DNA of 64,000 nucleotides from Norana najaformis (GCA_964023275.1 OZ029913.1:52220144-52284143); one strand, 5' to 3'. Counted from the first letter of the stretch, positions 1 through 13,400 are shown. Notes: generated from the sequence alone by a model not told the origin. Translations and numbers: made by a program.

Positions 1-426
1 AGCAGTCAAGCCTTTGTGGCTGTTAAAGCACATGAGTTTAGTTTGCAGATCTCGGGATCAGCTGCTATTGATTGTGACTGTGAAGCAAATATAGTCAACC
101 TCTCACCCCATACCACATAGTGAATTTTTAGTATGACTGCACTAAATCAAAAAGTATCATGAAAACACACAGTTAAAGAGGCAAAGACTTATGTTGTCCA
201 GATGGTTTGGACTGTTGTCACGAGCTTCAACCAACAGACTAAGTGATGCCAGGAGCATAATAAAGACACTTACCTTACATTACGCTGAGGTTTTTCGACC
301 TGTATTGATTTGTCAACATCAGAATTTGGTTTTTTGACTGACTGCTGAGACATAATGAAACTGCTGCAGTCAGAGGAAAAGAATTTTAGCAGAATGCTGT
401 TTTACAATACTTCATCTAAAATCCAC

Positions 427-3400
427 CTGTTCCAGTGGTTCAATTTCCTTCCGGAGCTTTTCCAGTTTCTCTTTCAAATTCCGCTCATGTTCCAGTTGGT
501 GCTGTTCGACATTTAATGCACTGTACAAGTAGACGATAGAATTTTTCACCTCCGACAAATCACTCGCATGTTCAGCTGGCAGGTGACCTGACAGAGCACA
601 AAACTTTTGCAATATAAAATATTCAGACCATTATAATTATTAGAAGTACTATTCTTATTAATATTATTATTATTACTCTTATTATTATCATTGAAAGTAT
701 TAATATAATTATTAGAAATATTATTATTATTATTATTACTGCTACTACTACTACTACTACTCTTATTATTATCACTGCAAGTATTATTATAATTTTAATA
801 GAAATTTACTGCATAGTCAAGTGGTTTAAATTATAGACTGTTAACCCTGAGTTTGATGGTTCAAATCTTTCAAATCACCTACTATGACAATGGGTAAGCA
901 AACGCTGAGGCTAAGAAAATGGAGTTGCTAATATTCTGCCTCAGAACTGGCTTGAGGGACTGACATTCTTCTTATGACATGCACAAAGCCAGTCCTAAGT
1001 ATGCATCTGAGTAACAGAAATATGACAAATCATTCAGAGAGGATCTTAAGAGGCAATGCTGTAATCCATTAGACAGAATCTAGTCAAGATCTTAGAGGCC
1101 AGGAGGTCAGATAAATAAAACGTATGCTAAAGTCCATAAACAAATTGGAAAAGGCGAGTTTAAAGTCTAGACCCAGACAGCATTAGGAAACCAAGCAACA
1201 GACAGACAAAATCAGACTCTGAATTCATAAAATTCAGACCAGAAACACGTTACTGGTTCACGAGAACTATGCTTTCAGAAAATAATGTTACAGAATTAGA
1301 TCTTACTGATGTCAGGAACCTTTGCATAGTATTTCAGGTCATTGATGACAATATAAAAACTCTGTCTTAACAAGATATCAATCGAAGTTGATTTAGCAAT
1401 ACGCTCTCCATCTAGAAAAGAAAAACAGAAGGAAAACCATAAAATGACAAGAAGATCAAATAAGTTTGTCCTATCTAATTGAAATTAACTTAGAATGTGA
1501 TAAAATGAAGCCATCTACCACCTGTTAAACACCTTTTTCAGCAAAATATTATTGTCATTCTCAATTTTCCATGATCATGAATACAGTTTCAAGTCTGGGC
1601 CAAGTAATTAGCCAATTTCTTGCCTATCTTAATTAACAATTTTTACAATTTCACTTAGTTTTATGAAAGACCTAATATTGAATTATTTAATTCACAAGTA
1701 TTTTGATTGGCAATCTTACCTGTGCATCTTATCTTTAGATCGGACTCAGTTTGCTGATTAAGTGTATGTAACAAGAAAATCAAATAAAGAGAATAAAGAA
1801 ATAAATATCTATATTTTGAGCATAACTGAAACAAAGAAACGCTGTTACAAACCAAGTGTGTATATGGCGACACGGTCTGTTCCTTTGTCTTCCTGCTCCA
1901 TATAGGATATGAAATCCCCTAAGGTGTTGGTGACTGGACGAAGGCTAAACTGGCAGCGCTCCTTCCGAGATGGAAGCGGCACCGACAGCTTAACTAGGCC
2001 ATCCTCATATTTTATGCTGATCTCTAAAAGACAAATGACTCAAGTCAGAGTCTGCTCTTGACACCTGCCCACACATGCCCACAATTCCTTGCTCAGTCGA
2101 TGGACAAATGGCATGTTAACAAAAATCTGCATTGCTTACTTACTTAGTTACTTACTGCTTCGAGAAGTACTTCTTTAGACATAAAGCCAACAAAGCAGGT
2201 AATGTATGTATGTTTGTATCTAGCTATTTATATAGCACCGTTTAAGAACCTCACAAAGGTTAATACAGTATAGTATCATGTCATGTCATGTAATCATCTC
2301 TGGACTGGATCCAGTCGTTGATTTCTCTATGACATCCCTCCACAAATCTCGTTTTCCGGCCATCTCCTCAAGGGTCATTCTCCGTCTGCCCTCCGTTTTC
2401 CCATAGATAGTAACTCCGGCACCTTTCAGATCCTCTTCAAGGCAGTCTATCCATCTTCTTTTCGGTCTTCCCACTGCCCTCTTTCCGTCCGGTTTGTATT
2501 TAAAGATTTTCTTTGGATTACGGTTCTCCTCCATCCTCAGGATATGTCCTGCCCACTTCATTCTTCTTTTCTTAATCACATTGTTTATCAATGGTTGTTG
2601 TGTTCGTTGTCTAATACTTTCATTCGTTACATGGTCCTTATAGCTAGTATAGTATCCATATAAATATAACAATATAATACAAAGTAATTCAATGGTGGTA
2701 TTACATGAGATGAACAAAAACTGCCAAACTGTCATCCAAAACAGAGGTATTATAGTTGGACGTTCACCTCTGCATCCTGAGTTCAAACTGCAGAGCAATC
2801 ATGAAAAATTCATAATACATTGCCAAGTCCTTTGGGAAGAAAAGTAGAAACCTTTCAATTGCTTTAGCCAAGTCCGTGTATCAGCCAACAGTTTTAACAA
2901 TATTATCAGAATAATTCATTACCACGATAGCATTCATCATTTAGGAGAATGACGACTCAACATTCCGAAATCGATGACTAGTAACGACGAAAGGTAATCT
3001 TAGGCAAAATGAACGATGAATCTTACCACCCGACTGCTCAAGTGCTGCGGCACAGAAATGGAGACGGCTACACAGAAATGGACTATTCACTCGCTGTAGG
3101 ACCTGAAGGAGAGATAAATACACAATTTAACATCAACCGAAAAATCCCTCCTTATGTGAAAGTGAAGTAAGTAAAGTGGGGTGATGTAAGGGAGCTACGA
3201 CAACATAACATTGATTGCTCACTAAACTGGAGGCTACCATTGCCAGTGGACCAGCTCATCTCTGACTGTAAGCTTAAGCTCTCAGATAAAAACAAATCAC
3301 TTAAAACTAAAAAAGCAAACAAGAGAGCGAGGCCTTACTCTTGTGGGACGGCACCCTGGAAATTCTATCAACAGTCAAAAAGCCAATAGTAGGCAAGGTA

Positions 3401-4605
3401 AGGTGAGGAAAGATAAATGGATGGTCCGCAAATTATATACTCTTTTCGCACATTATCAGGGTATAGTGTTCATCAAAAGCAGAATCCAGGAGTTAGCATC
3501 TTTTGGTATAAGTTCATACAATCAAACTGAGATTTAAACTGAGGATACAGGGATGAAAGAACGACTGCACAGTAGTCAGATATGCCCTTTGGTGTTGCAG
3601 ATACAATGCGGGCAGTTACAGCAAAGCTAAGCACCACTGAGCCCAATTAGTACTTGGGTCAGTGACCATCTGCGGAATACCATGCTACTTGTTGCCCAAT
3701 CAGCCCTTTATGAGGAATTTCTGTAGACAAGTGCGTTATCATTACCTTTTCAACAGTTTTAATATAAGTGACTATTTTAAATTCATTATCAAAAATAAAT
3801 TTTAGTTAAATTCATTTTGTTTATATCCAAGTGTAATCATTTACAAAGCCAACTTAGTTACTAAGACTGGAGTTTGTTTAATGCAGCTTCTTCCATGCAA
3901 GTCCGGCCACTTGTGGCTCCCTACCTACAGCTCAGCAGGAGGCTACTGACCCTGGAATGTACAATTACAGGCTTAAAATGCACGTTTTGCCAATTTCTAA
4001 ACTTTCTGATGACAAAATATGAGGGTTATTCGAATATAAAATGTAAACAAATGTAAGCCACGCCCTCTTCTGGAATCCTCTTCTGGCTTGATTTCAGAAG
4101 ATTTATGTACCTCTGCTGGAAGAGGAAGATCCCAACTAAACGATCAGAAGGTTGACGGTAGACCTTAAAAGCTTAGCCTCAGTACATGTAATTTTTGTTG
4201 CCCAAACTCTGACTTCTTCGATGTATTATCAAGTCGGCGGTATGAACAAGACTCTCGAATCGATATTTCATGTTTCCCTCATTGCACCACTATCTAAGTC
4301 CTTAATATCCCATTTCAATACAATCAGATGATCTGCTGATTACTATGCATATGTTCCATTTTAAAGCCAGGTTTTGTCTTTCGATTTCCACCGGTCTGAT
4401 TCTCAGGACGCCAATCTGATCATATCACGAACCCCAAGTAGCAAACTGGTACACAAGAACAATAAACACAGATAGCACAGATAAAACTTACACAAGTTCT
4501 AAGCATTGGCATATGATAACTATGAAGGTAACCACGACTTAAATTCGGAAGCTTTAATCCTAGTTTAACCACACCTAAACCCGTCCTTATCGCAACGGCC
4601 TCCAT
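427..4605 (-). CDS. MCU: Mitochondrial calcium uniporter pore subunit, 5' exons (partial)
   Basis: Five coding exons read on the minus strand: 4492-4605, 3027-3102, 1853-2023, 1307-1411 and 427-587, all with GT-AG borders. Phases chain without conflict (0, 1, 1, 1, 0) and give 209 aa from the ATG at 4605. Residues 1-38 form a basic, acid-poor leader (RTGLGVVKLGLKLPNLSRG), as expected for mitochondrial import. Exons 3-5 carry the conserved N-terminal matrix domain: SVPLPSRKERCQFSLRP, DKGTDRVAIY, IDILLRQSFYIVINDL. These are followed by the first coiled-coil region, YLYSALNVEQHQLEHERNL. The family forms the Ca2+ channel of the inner mitochondrial membrane. Its two membrane helices and DIME selectivity motif would be encoded left of position 1, so MCU cannot be separated from its paralogue MCUB here. 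The last donor (gtggat) is weak. Intron 2 holds a LINE fragment. Confidence 0.93.
640..775. repeat. Degenerate (ATT)n/(ACT)n microsatellite
   Basis: AT-rich trinucleotide runs (attatt..., then ctactactactact) inside the MCU intron between the exons ending at 587 and starting at 1307. No coding signal is seen. Confidence 0.8.
800..1020 (+). repeat. tRNA-derived SINE remnant
   Basis: A tRNA-like head with an A-box-like stretch (agtcaagtggtttaaa) and a B-box-like stretch (gatggttcaaatc) is followed by about 150 bp of non-tRNA body. It lies in an MCU intron. It is strongly decayed, and the 3' limit is a guess. Confidence 0.5.
2276..2645 (-). mobile_element. 5'-truncated RTE-like LINE, 3' end
   Basis: Minus-strand translation gives the C-terminal tail typical of RTE-like reverse transcriptases: KRRMKWAGHILRMEE, then GKRAVGRPKRRWIDCLEEDL, then KRDLWRDVI. 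The element ends in a short pentanucleotide run (acatg)n, visible on the plus strand as catgtcatgtcatgt around 2278-2292. Such short simple-repeat tails are usual for RTE elements. It sits in MCU intron 2 in the sense orientation of the gene. An upstream hydrophobic stretch in the same open frame is not recognisable as LINE. Confidence 0.8.
3600..3695 (+). repeat. 5S rRNA-like sequence (SINE3 head or 5S pseudogene)
   Basis: The stretch contains, in the right order and spacing, the internal promoter parts of a 5S rRNA gene. It has agctaagcaccac (box A region), then ttagtacttgggtcagtgacc (intermediate and box C region), then a degraded ggaataccatgct. Many positions deviate from a functional 5S gene, so this is a decayed copy or the head of a 5S-derived SINE. 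It lies within MCU intron 1. Confidence 0.6.
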
Positions 4606-4929
4606 TTTCTCTTGTTTTCAAGAGATTATATTGCCGCATTCCTTTGGTGTGGCGAAAAAGTGCTATAATAGTTGCGATTAGTAATCCATGATTGTAAAAA
4701 TATAATTTAAAATGTGTCTATTTCTCAGCAACATAATCGCAGGGACCACGTTATATTTATCTGCAATCAACTTATTCAAATCCGTAATTTTAGTATTCGA
4801 TCAGTTTTGGTATACAGAGGCTATAAATTTCGATTTGCCAACAGTTTTGGTATTACGTCACGGCGCCTATGTGGGTGTGTACGCCGGTTCGCTTACCGAT
4901 AGACTGATAATGGCTATATTTAAAAGATT

Positions 4930-5080
4930 TTAATATCGGGCTAGCAAGGTCCGACCACGGGGACCTTAAATGGCGTGGCGCCCATTCAAACGGTCAGCGG
5001 TGGTGAAGGCTTATCACCCGATAAATTCATTGAAAAATGAGCAGAGTCTTGGCCATATGATCGCTATAGAAAGACGTGTA
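4930..5080 (+). repeat. Dispersed repeat family R150, copy 1
   Basis: About 150 bp with the core gaccttaaatggcgtggcg, then cagcggtggtgaagg, then aaattcattgaaaaatgagc. The same block recurs inverted at 6000-6145, in direct orientation at 61868-62010, and as a degraded tail at 32230-32310. Copies end near a cgctatag motif. The family is unassigned; a SINE or short non-autonomous element is likely. Confidence 0.7.
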
Positions 5081-5999
5081 CATTTACATTTCTCGGGTAA
5101 TGGTTAAAGGCGGAGTTCACGAATCCTACGATTTATTTACGCTGACCAAGAGAGCTAGGCAGTGTTTTAAGGCAGGTTGAATATACACTTGCCTTATCCC
5201 ATGTTCGCACCGTATTTAAAACACAATGGATGACTAACCTGTAGCCTCCGACTCCATATGGCGAAACATTATTTGTCTTCGAATCATACTTGCGTCAGTA
5301 AACTTGCCAACATATCCTACACATAGTCCTACATGCCTACCGGGTATATAATTATTGTAACTGCTTTTTAAAATGGTCTAAGTCCAGATATTTTGGAGTT
5401 ATTTATAGCTTCCATTGCTCTTGCGAAGTCAAGTAACTTAAATTTTCCTGAGATTGCGACTTGCCAACACAACCTCACAAAGCGACGGCTGGAGTACAAA
5501 ATAGGCCTACTAGAAGGAATGGGCCTGGCGTGACATACAAGGTCCACACCTATAACTTACGCGCCCAAAGGATTGCCTCAACTGATCGTTGGCTGCATGT
5601 GAAGTGCTATGACTCTGACGCAGAAATAAAATTTATGCAGCGCCGGATTTTAAAGCATTTTAGTTTTTAGTAGATAAATCTAGGGGTGTTTTATAGTGTT
5701 TTGTATCGCCCTGCTATGTATCTATTTCATTTTTTGTTTAAACGCACTTCTTACGCGTACAATAAGTAAATCTTAATATTCGGTCAGAACAAAGGCATGA
5801 ACACGTAAACTTTTTAAAGATAATAATAATCTAATAATCCTTTGAGTTCTATAGCGCTGCTATCATAATTCCCAGCGCAACAGTCGATGGTCGCTTCAGG
5901 TAAGATTTTCAGTAAAAAAAAACCGTTGGAGAAGCTGGGTCGAATTCAGATAGGTCAGAGAAACCACAAGCCAGAATAAATGTAAATGTATTGGTTTTA

Positions 6000-6145
6000 T
6001 ATAGCGACCGTATGGCCTCGACCCTGCTCATTTTGCAATGAATTTATTGGATGAGATCCTTCACCACCGCTGCCCGTTTGAATGGGTGTCACGCCATTTA
6101 AGGTCCCGTGCACGACGGACCGTACTAGCCCGAGATTTAAATCTC
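6000..6145 (-). repeat. Dispersed repeat family R150, copy 2 (inverted)
   Basis: Reverse complement of the block at 4930-5080: cgccatttaaggtcc, ccttcaccaccgctgcccg and tgaatttatt are all present. The two copies face each other about 1 kb apart. Confidence 0.7.
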
Positions 6146-6439
6146 TAAGATAAGCCACGACCGGCACGCGAACCTGGGATCCTCACGCACAGAGGCTTCT
6201 TGGCGTACGCACTTACCTAGTGGGGAAGACATCTAGGCTAGGGACCCTGGACGATAAAGCTGGTACAAAACTTGACCACCGTGCAATATTGGTTTTAATA
6301 TATTTTCTTAATAACCCAGACACTACCTAAAAGCGCTGCAACCCTTGGCCCACTTTTTAGCGGGAGACTTAGAAAAGCCCGGGTCAAATACTTAAAATGT
6401 TCTTCTGTCAGATTAACGTATGCTCGAATCAATTCGACC

Positions 6440-6656
6440 TGGCTCTGGTATTGTTATAAAAGCGTGGAAAATTTCTTTAATTATGATGAAAAATCTATTA
6501 ATGCTTATTTGCCTGCATTACTCGATACTGTGTGCATGAAACCCCTTCCTCCTAAGTCACATAAACCAGTGAGAGGGATGGCACAGTGTGTCAGCAAAAT
6601 TTCAGAGGAAGAAAAGTCGATTTTGGGGAAAGAAAAATGCCAAGACAACAGTTTTC
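6440..6656 (+). other. Possible isolated exon, unknown product
   Basis: An open frame encodes a non-repetitive peptide (WLWYCYKSVENFFNYDEKS... SKISEEEKSILGKEKC) and runs into a good donor (cctaaag then gtgagt). No ATG lies at its beginning, no matching partner exon is seen, and no family is recognised. It may be an exon of an unmodelled gene or a chance frame. Confidence 0.2.
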
Positions 6657-7077
6657 CTAAAGGTGAGTTGCCTTCAACAGTGATAGACAACTGATGACGA
6701 TAAAAGGCATTTATAAGGCATCATGAAGGATCAGAGAATAATCCAATCATGACCTTCAAATGTGAAAAAAAATGTGTGAAAGCTTAAAAGCTTATCAGTA
6801 ATTTTGAGGACAGGAAATGATCGTTCAATGTCCCAATGACTAAAATAACAAAAACAAAAATTCCCTAAAAATTTCTCGACCAGTGGCTTTACGAACGAGC
6901 AATACTGGTGCCAAAAACATGCCCACAACTTGACCTTCACAGTGCACATCATAAGTGTGGAGGAAAACAATTAAATGTGCAGAACTATCTACATCCACAG
7001 GCTACTAGCCCATGGCCTGAGATGATAAGGCAGATCCTAGATTAATGACCTCATTGCTCTGGCTTATGAGTGATAAT

Positions 7078-7130
7078 ACATACATATATATATATATACA
7101 TACACACATATATATATATATATATTTTAC
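7078..7130. repeat. (TA)n/(CATA)n microsatellite
   Basis: Alternating catacatatatatatata and tatatatatatata runs. No other signal is seen. Confidence 0.85.
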
Positions 7131-8399
7131 GGTCGAGGTTTTTGATCAGTGACCACAACAATAAAAAAAGACAGTAGCAACGGGAATCTCAAGGGTTTTA
7201 GATGGACCTCAAGGGGGCAGTTTATGCTGTGTTGAGAAGTTCAGTGTGAAAAGATTCAAGTCACTTTGATATTTATGTTTCATTAAAATTAAAAGAAACT
7301 GAACTGGTCTTGGACATAACAATATCTCTCTCTCTCTCTCACTAAGAACTCTAACTCTGGAACACAGTGCAAAATAAACACAGTTGAAAAGCATTTCTCA
7401 TATTTATTGCTTTGTAACTGTGTAAATTAGTGCTAATTAGTAAAAATTGTTCCTAGAACATCATAAAATGCCAGAAATTTAACTTCTAAAAGTTCAAAAT
7501 TTTTACTGAAACTAAATGCAATACATGCAGTTTGCCAATGTTGTAAATGTTAAACTATGTTGCAAAAATTAAATCCTAGCATTGCATGGAAAAAACAGGA
7601 ACGTATTGTGCACAAATTGCTTATGTTATGGAATGAAAACACCATTAGGTAGCATTTCCAAAATATTCTGTTCTTACATTACTAGAGTACTCTCCCGCAA
7701 CAAATAAAACTAGTGCCAGCAACAAACACTAAAGTGAACTTAATTACATATAACATGTGATTGGTGCTCAATGAGGATCAACACAATTGAAACCCGAAAC
7801 AGCTGAATCCAGACAAAAATGATACTCTGAGTTCTGTTTTAAACTTTCTACTACAATTGTATATCATACAAGCGACACTGTAGTAGCTACCAAACGCTAT
7901 CCAATTGGCTAAAAGTTGTTACTGTGGTGCTATTCACAAACCCAAAGTAAAGGCACCTATGGACTGCAGTTTCCATGGCCGGTCCTTGTGGACTATTTCC
8001 GTTTTAAAATTCCAATGCAGTCCTTACATTCATAGTTTATTCATAGTCTACAAAACTCATTTCTTCTGCAGCACCTGTGCCTTGAACTCAGTGACACAAA
8101 GCGATCAAATAATCTGAAAAATTACAGAAACGCCTGTCACGCTTAGTAACCAATAAAATTTTAACTAACCAATCCAATAAATGCAAAGTAAAAACACAGT
8201 CACTCTCAAAAATAATTTCTGCTGTTTAATATCAGTTAAGGAAATCGAGTGAAAGTTGTATAGCTGTCTCTGAAAAACAGTTCAAAAGCTTTAAGAAGTG
8301 GTTAATTAAAACGAAAGCAATTGAAAAGTTACAATAAAAAACCAAGGAACATATCGACACAACTGACACTGGGCAAAACACTGAAAGAAAACATCTTCC

Positions 8400-8645
8400 T
8401 GAGTAAGAAAAATTCCCATGTCCCATGTGGAACATACAGGAGGCACTCATTTCTCACTCTTTGGTCCTGAGCCAGCAATGGAAGATCAAAAGGTCCTGGG
8501 CAGGCAGCCAGTGCATTGCAGACTTGCCGTTTACTTCTCAGCTTATGCCGGTACCAATTTATACTGTTTGGCGACAGACACGTGCACAAATAACTTGCCT
8601 GGGGTGGTTACACGGAGTTGAACCTGCAACCACATGATCATTTGA
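8400..8645 (-). repeat. tRNA-derived SINE, family A
   Basis: Read on the minus strand: a B-box-like ggttgcaggttcaactcc, then ccaggcaagttatttgtgcac, then gtataaattggtaccggc, then gagaagtaaacggcaagtc, then a tail with gagaaatgagtgcctcc. The same order of blocks occurs at 12660-12955, and partial copies occur at 37870-38020 and 56950-57110, which defines a family. It lies in the presumed CRLF3 3'UTR or flank. Confidence 0.75.
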
Positions 8646-9186
8646 CCAAGCATGTTTCCAACAGACAACAGTCTCAACCTAAATTTATGAACATTTATAA
8701 GTTAGTAAGTAGTGCATCTGTTAACACCCCATGTGTCCATCGGCTGAGTGAGGAATCGTAGGCATAATATATCTTAAACAAAAGCCAAAATCTTTGGCAC
8801 ACTTAGTATGTTCATTAAAAATACTAGGAACAACTTCGATATTTTGCAAAGCACGGAAATAATGTAAACAAAAAACCATTTTCAATGATAAGTAACCATT
8901 TACGGAAACGGCTGTAGCTCTATACCTAGAAAAAGTGGTCAACTTCTTTAGAAATTTAAGTTTACTAATTAGGTCAACACTTCATCAAAGAAGAAGTCTT
9001 TTCAAGATTTTACCTTCCTAAAGTTACTCAATCTACTCAACCTGTGCCTCAATCTACTCAACCAATTTTTGTAGCACCATTTTAATAATGCACCGTTACT
9101 GTGGTTGACAGGAATTAAACTTTACTGATGAAGCATATTTAAATATTTTAAAGCTCTACTCCACTTTAAGGTTTCACAGGTTAACA

Positions 9187-9196
9187 TTTATTTATT
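9187..9196 (-). terminator. Candidate CRLF3 polyadenylation signal
   Basis: Two overlapping AATAAA hexamers on the minus strand (tttatttatt on the plus strand) lie about 1.27 kb past the CRLF3 stop. Another AATAAA at 7403-7408 is a possible distal site. No transcript data are available to choose between them. Confidence 0.3.
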
Positions 9197-10457
9197 AGAA
9201 GAGCAAATTACAGTTAAATACCAGTATGTAATTCTGGACAACAGTCCACTGTATCACTATCAGATGTCAGTTAAACTTTTTCTACAGGTGCGACAGATCA
9301 ATAACATCAGCATACAAGAATTAACAAAATTAATAAGTCTTGAGTGCAAGATCACCCCACTCAGCTACAAAACCTAAGCAAAGATCCACATAAATCTGCT
9401 TTACACACAAAATGCAACTTTACAGAACAGTTGTGTCATATTTGATTTGTGTGGCATGAGTTCATCAAGGACAGTTGTTTAGCAGAAAAACCCGAGAATG
9501 ACAAATGTTCCGGTTTAAACTCTCAATAAGCAAAGCAGAGAAAAGGAGGAACAGTTCCAGCAGTGGTCACCAGCTCAATGATCATCTCCTAAAGTTGACT
9601 TCAAACTAATAAAACAGGACCAAGTGAATTAATCATTTTCAGAAATCACTTTCTAATGCAAGCAACATTACTTGACAGTGCAAAGTAATTTTATTCAAAG
9701 ACGTTTTAAAGGTGCAAAGAAACTGGGCATTTTACTGAGCTCATGCCTGCACACTCCACATCACAAGAGAAGCACTAATCCAACCAGTCAGAACATCATT
9801 CCAAGCTCATTTACCAATCTGTGATGCAGACTTCCCCTGTAGCTGGCTGGATGACGGAAAGGATTACCTGTCAGTTACTCATTAACGCAGAAAAACAAAA
9901 ACTTCAAACACAACAGACGCTGTAACTGAAATCAAGCAATGATAGTCAAAAATTGACAGTCACATTGACCTATGAGAGATGTCAGTACTGTTTAGAGTTA
10001 ACCTGGAAAAAACTGAAACCCTAGTTTGATTAACAGAAGCATTCATATGTGTACAAACCAGTCTGAACAAAGAAAGACGATAATTGCATCAGATACACAA
10101 CCAAATACACAGTTAAGAGAAAATCAGCAAATAACTGTTAAACAGGGTGTCAGCAGATTCAAGTGGCTTTTCTAAAATGAGAAAGAGTCCAACTGTCTTA
10201 CAGAGAAGCAGTGCCAAATATGAGATGACTGTAGTATATAAGGTGACTATTCAAAGTATTTAACAGGGAACCAATTGATCATTGAGAAATGTTGCATTAG
10301 CAAGATTTAAACCAGTAGGTTCCCACGACACTCAATTCAACAAGCCCGTACATAAAACGAAGCAATGCAAAGCACACGTAGAAACCTTAAATATGAAGAG
10401 CATAGTTTGACTGTACTACTTAACATCCATACAAAAAACCGAAAGAATTGAGAGTAG

Positions 10458-13400
10458 TTATTCAACACTGACCACCCAGCCAGGGGATGATAAGTTTGCA
10501 AGAAAATACAGACTGGCCTCCTTTCCTCCATCTAAGACACCAGCTGAGAGTGGAATGGATCCAGATCGTGGCCTATCCAGCGTCCAATCGAAGGTGACTA
10601 TGCGTTCGCTAACTTCAATAGTTACCCGGACCTTGTCAGGCTGAAGAACTTCAGTGTCAAAGGTCACAACCGAATCCTCAGTGACTGGCGGCAGCTTTGT
10701 AGTCTTCTCTTGACCATCAACAAACACCGAGCCTAAAACCACATCGTAATTTCTTTTTCAACACTCACAGAAATAAAGTGTACATGTGCATATAACTGGT
10801 TTGACAACCATTTTTCATTATGTATTCCAATTTCCTGGGTTAAACAAGTTGCTAAAGTGGAGCAACATAAACGCTCTTTAACATTTGCAAAGGTAAACAA
10901 TCTATTACAATTATAGAGATAAATGCCTGATTACAAATGCAAAACTAGATTTGGACAGAAAATGTTTGAATTGTTGCAAAAGTATTTTGAAATTAAAGGA
11001 AAGTTTGTTCTTAACAAATGAAAATCATTCTATTTGAATATCAATTATTTACGATATCGAAAGCAACAAGTAAAGAACATTTAAAAAACACATTAAGTAA
11101 GAAGGAAAAACATTGTGGTCTGCTTCAAGTCCTGGAAAAACAATAGGAAACATTCGAACCAAAGTGGAATCACAATGAACACACCGTAGACTGATTATTC
11201 TACCTTGGAAACTGACAAAGAAAATTCCTTTCTGCAGAGGATCTGTTTTGTTGGCATCGCTGACGGCCAATCCAAGGCCTTCGTCAAGTGACATCTTTCC
11301 GATCTTGTTGATCTTTATCATAACGGAATGGCCACAAGTGTAAGAACGATAGCGTGAATAAAGGATGCAGGCAGGTTCTCCATCTGATAGCACTGTGACA
11401 TTTTCATTGCTCAGTTTGTACCCCTCTGTGTCTGGTCTCCATTCTGTTTCAATAAAAATCAGAAAGAATACAAATTTTTAATGGGTTATTGAATAAACTT
11501 CATTTTGCCACAAAAGGGAAGCATAAAAAAATCAAAAATCAGTTAGTACATTTAGTTGGTAATTATTAACTAACCCCTAAGCAGATATGACAGAAAATGT
11601 TACATGCTGTACAATGCAACAACTAATTAAAGAATAATAATGGACCAAAGGTACTACGTGTCAGAACCAAAGGGTGGGCAGGGCCCACTTACGTAAATCA
11701 ATATATATGGGGACAGTCGAAGTTACGGTGGTATGAAAAGACACAACGAGAGAAGAAACTTGTGAAAATTTATTTAGGACTAGTCTCTGAACTTTGACTT
11801 AGCAACTAGCTTGCAACACTATGTATCTAGAGTTTTAAAAAATCAGGTAAAATAACCTCATAATTTTGAGATTTTATAGTACAAGTGCACAAGAATCACA
11901 CAAATCTAGCCTAAAACACAGAAGAGAATCATTAGCTTACACAGGTCATGTGCAGCAACTTAAATATCAGTTGAAATGTTTTCATATGTACCCTGCACAC
12001 GATAAATTTGTATCTAACGGTGAAAAAACTGCCTACATTATTAACTGCAAACACCACTCACTTCATTTTCCACTTCATGTCCAGTGAGTGTGAGTAGTAG
12101 TTCTGACAGTGCCCTTACCATGATGACGTTGTGTAGTCATAGCAGACATTGGAATGCTCCACGGGCTCCAGGACTGGGCACCTTCTGCCCGGCCAGCCAC
12201 CCGGAAAGAGTAGTGTATTCCGGGCTGGAGATGGCGCACAACATGGCTTGTTGCAGGACCCTCATACGCCTCGTTAAACTCAATGCTTTCGTGATCCCCG
12301 AAGCCATGGACGGTTCCAACACAATACTGCAGACGGAAAACGTCGAGGTCAAGGCCATGCTCTTCTGACTGTGCAGCCTGGTAAGAAAACGGTAAAGGTA
12401 ACACTTTGTTTAAACAAAGTCACGTGTTACCTACAGAAACTCCTCAGAAGCAAGGTTTCAAGGTCAAAGGAACATTTGGCTGAGGCACAAATACAAACAC
12501 AACAACCCAATAACAAGATATGTTTTTCATTATTCTCCATCAGCGTCCAGTGGATCTCACAGCTCATTTATAGTCAAGAGCCCATTGTCATTTAATCACG
12601 CTTCCAGAATGCTATTTGGGCTGTAACTGAATTTGAACATTTATATAGCACCTGTACAGCACCAGTGCAACACGATGGTCTATCGGTAATGCATCTGGTC
12701 AATGATCATACGGTCGTGGGTTCGACTGTGTAACAACCCAGGGCAAGTTGTTTGCGCACACATGCCTCTCTCACCAAATAGTATAATTTGGAACCAGCGT
12801 AAGCTGGGAAGTAAACAGCAAGTCCTATGATGCACTAACCCGTGTTCAGGACCATGGGATTCATCCCGTCAGCTTAAGGGCCTAGAAAAAGAGATGAGCA
12901 TCTCCTCGACATCTCGCTTGTGAGATATGGGACACACTTTACTTACTTTCACTGTCAAAATTAATTTGCTTTCAGAACTAAGTAGTACAGGGCACAACAC
13001 AGTCTTAGTTTAACTCTTTAATTTCTGAAGCTAGCCGTTGCAGAAATCAGTTGTAGCATATTCCATCAGACCACACAAGGTTTAAGCAACAGTGCAAACT
13101 TGTGTATACTTGTTTCATCTGCCAAATGTGTATATTTAACTAATTTATTGGTAGTTAGTCTTAAATAAGTTACTACATCAGAAGAAGCTAAATATATCCC
13201 TAATGTGTGCATGGCTACTCAAGAGGTTGCCAGGACACTGTTCACCTTTGCAGATAAAATTTCTAGTATAAAGGCTGAAATTTGTCAGTTTCTCTGCATA
13301 GGATCAATTTCTTCATCCTAATTCTTCACCTCCTGTCTTAGACTACTTTCAGCCAACAATTCTTGCAATGGTTTGCAGACTCATCTTGCGTTTAATACTC

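Larger units (their letters stand above)
4606..10457. other. Intergenic region between the MCU start and the CRLF3 stop
   Basis: No conserved protein gene is recognised. The stretch includes the presumed MCU promoter on its left side and the CRLF3 3'UTR on its right side. It also holds a pair of inverted dispersed repeats (about 4930-5080 and 6000-6145), a (TA)n run near 7080-7130, and a SINE at 8400-8645. Several short ORFs, such as 5461-5670, have no recognisable family and no splice or start context that supports them. Confidence 0.6.
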
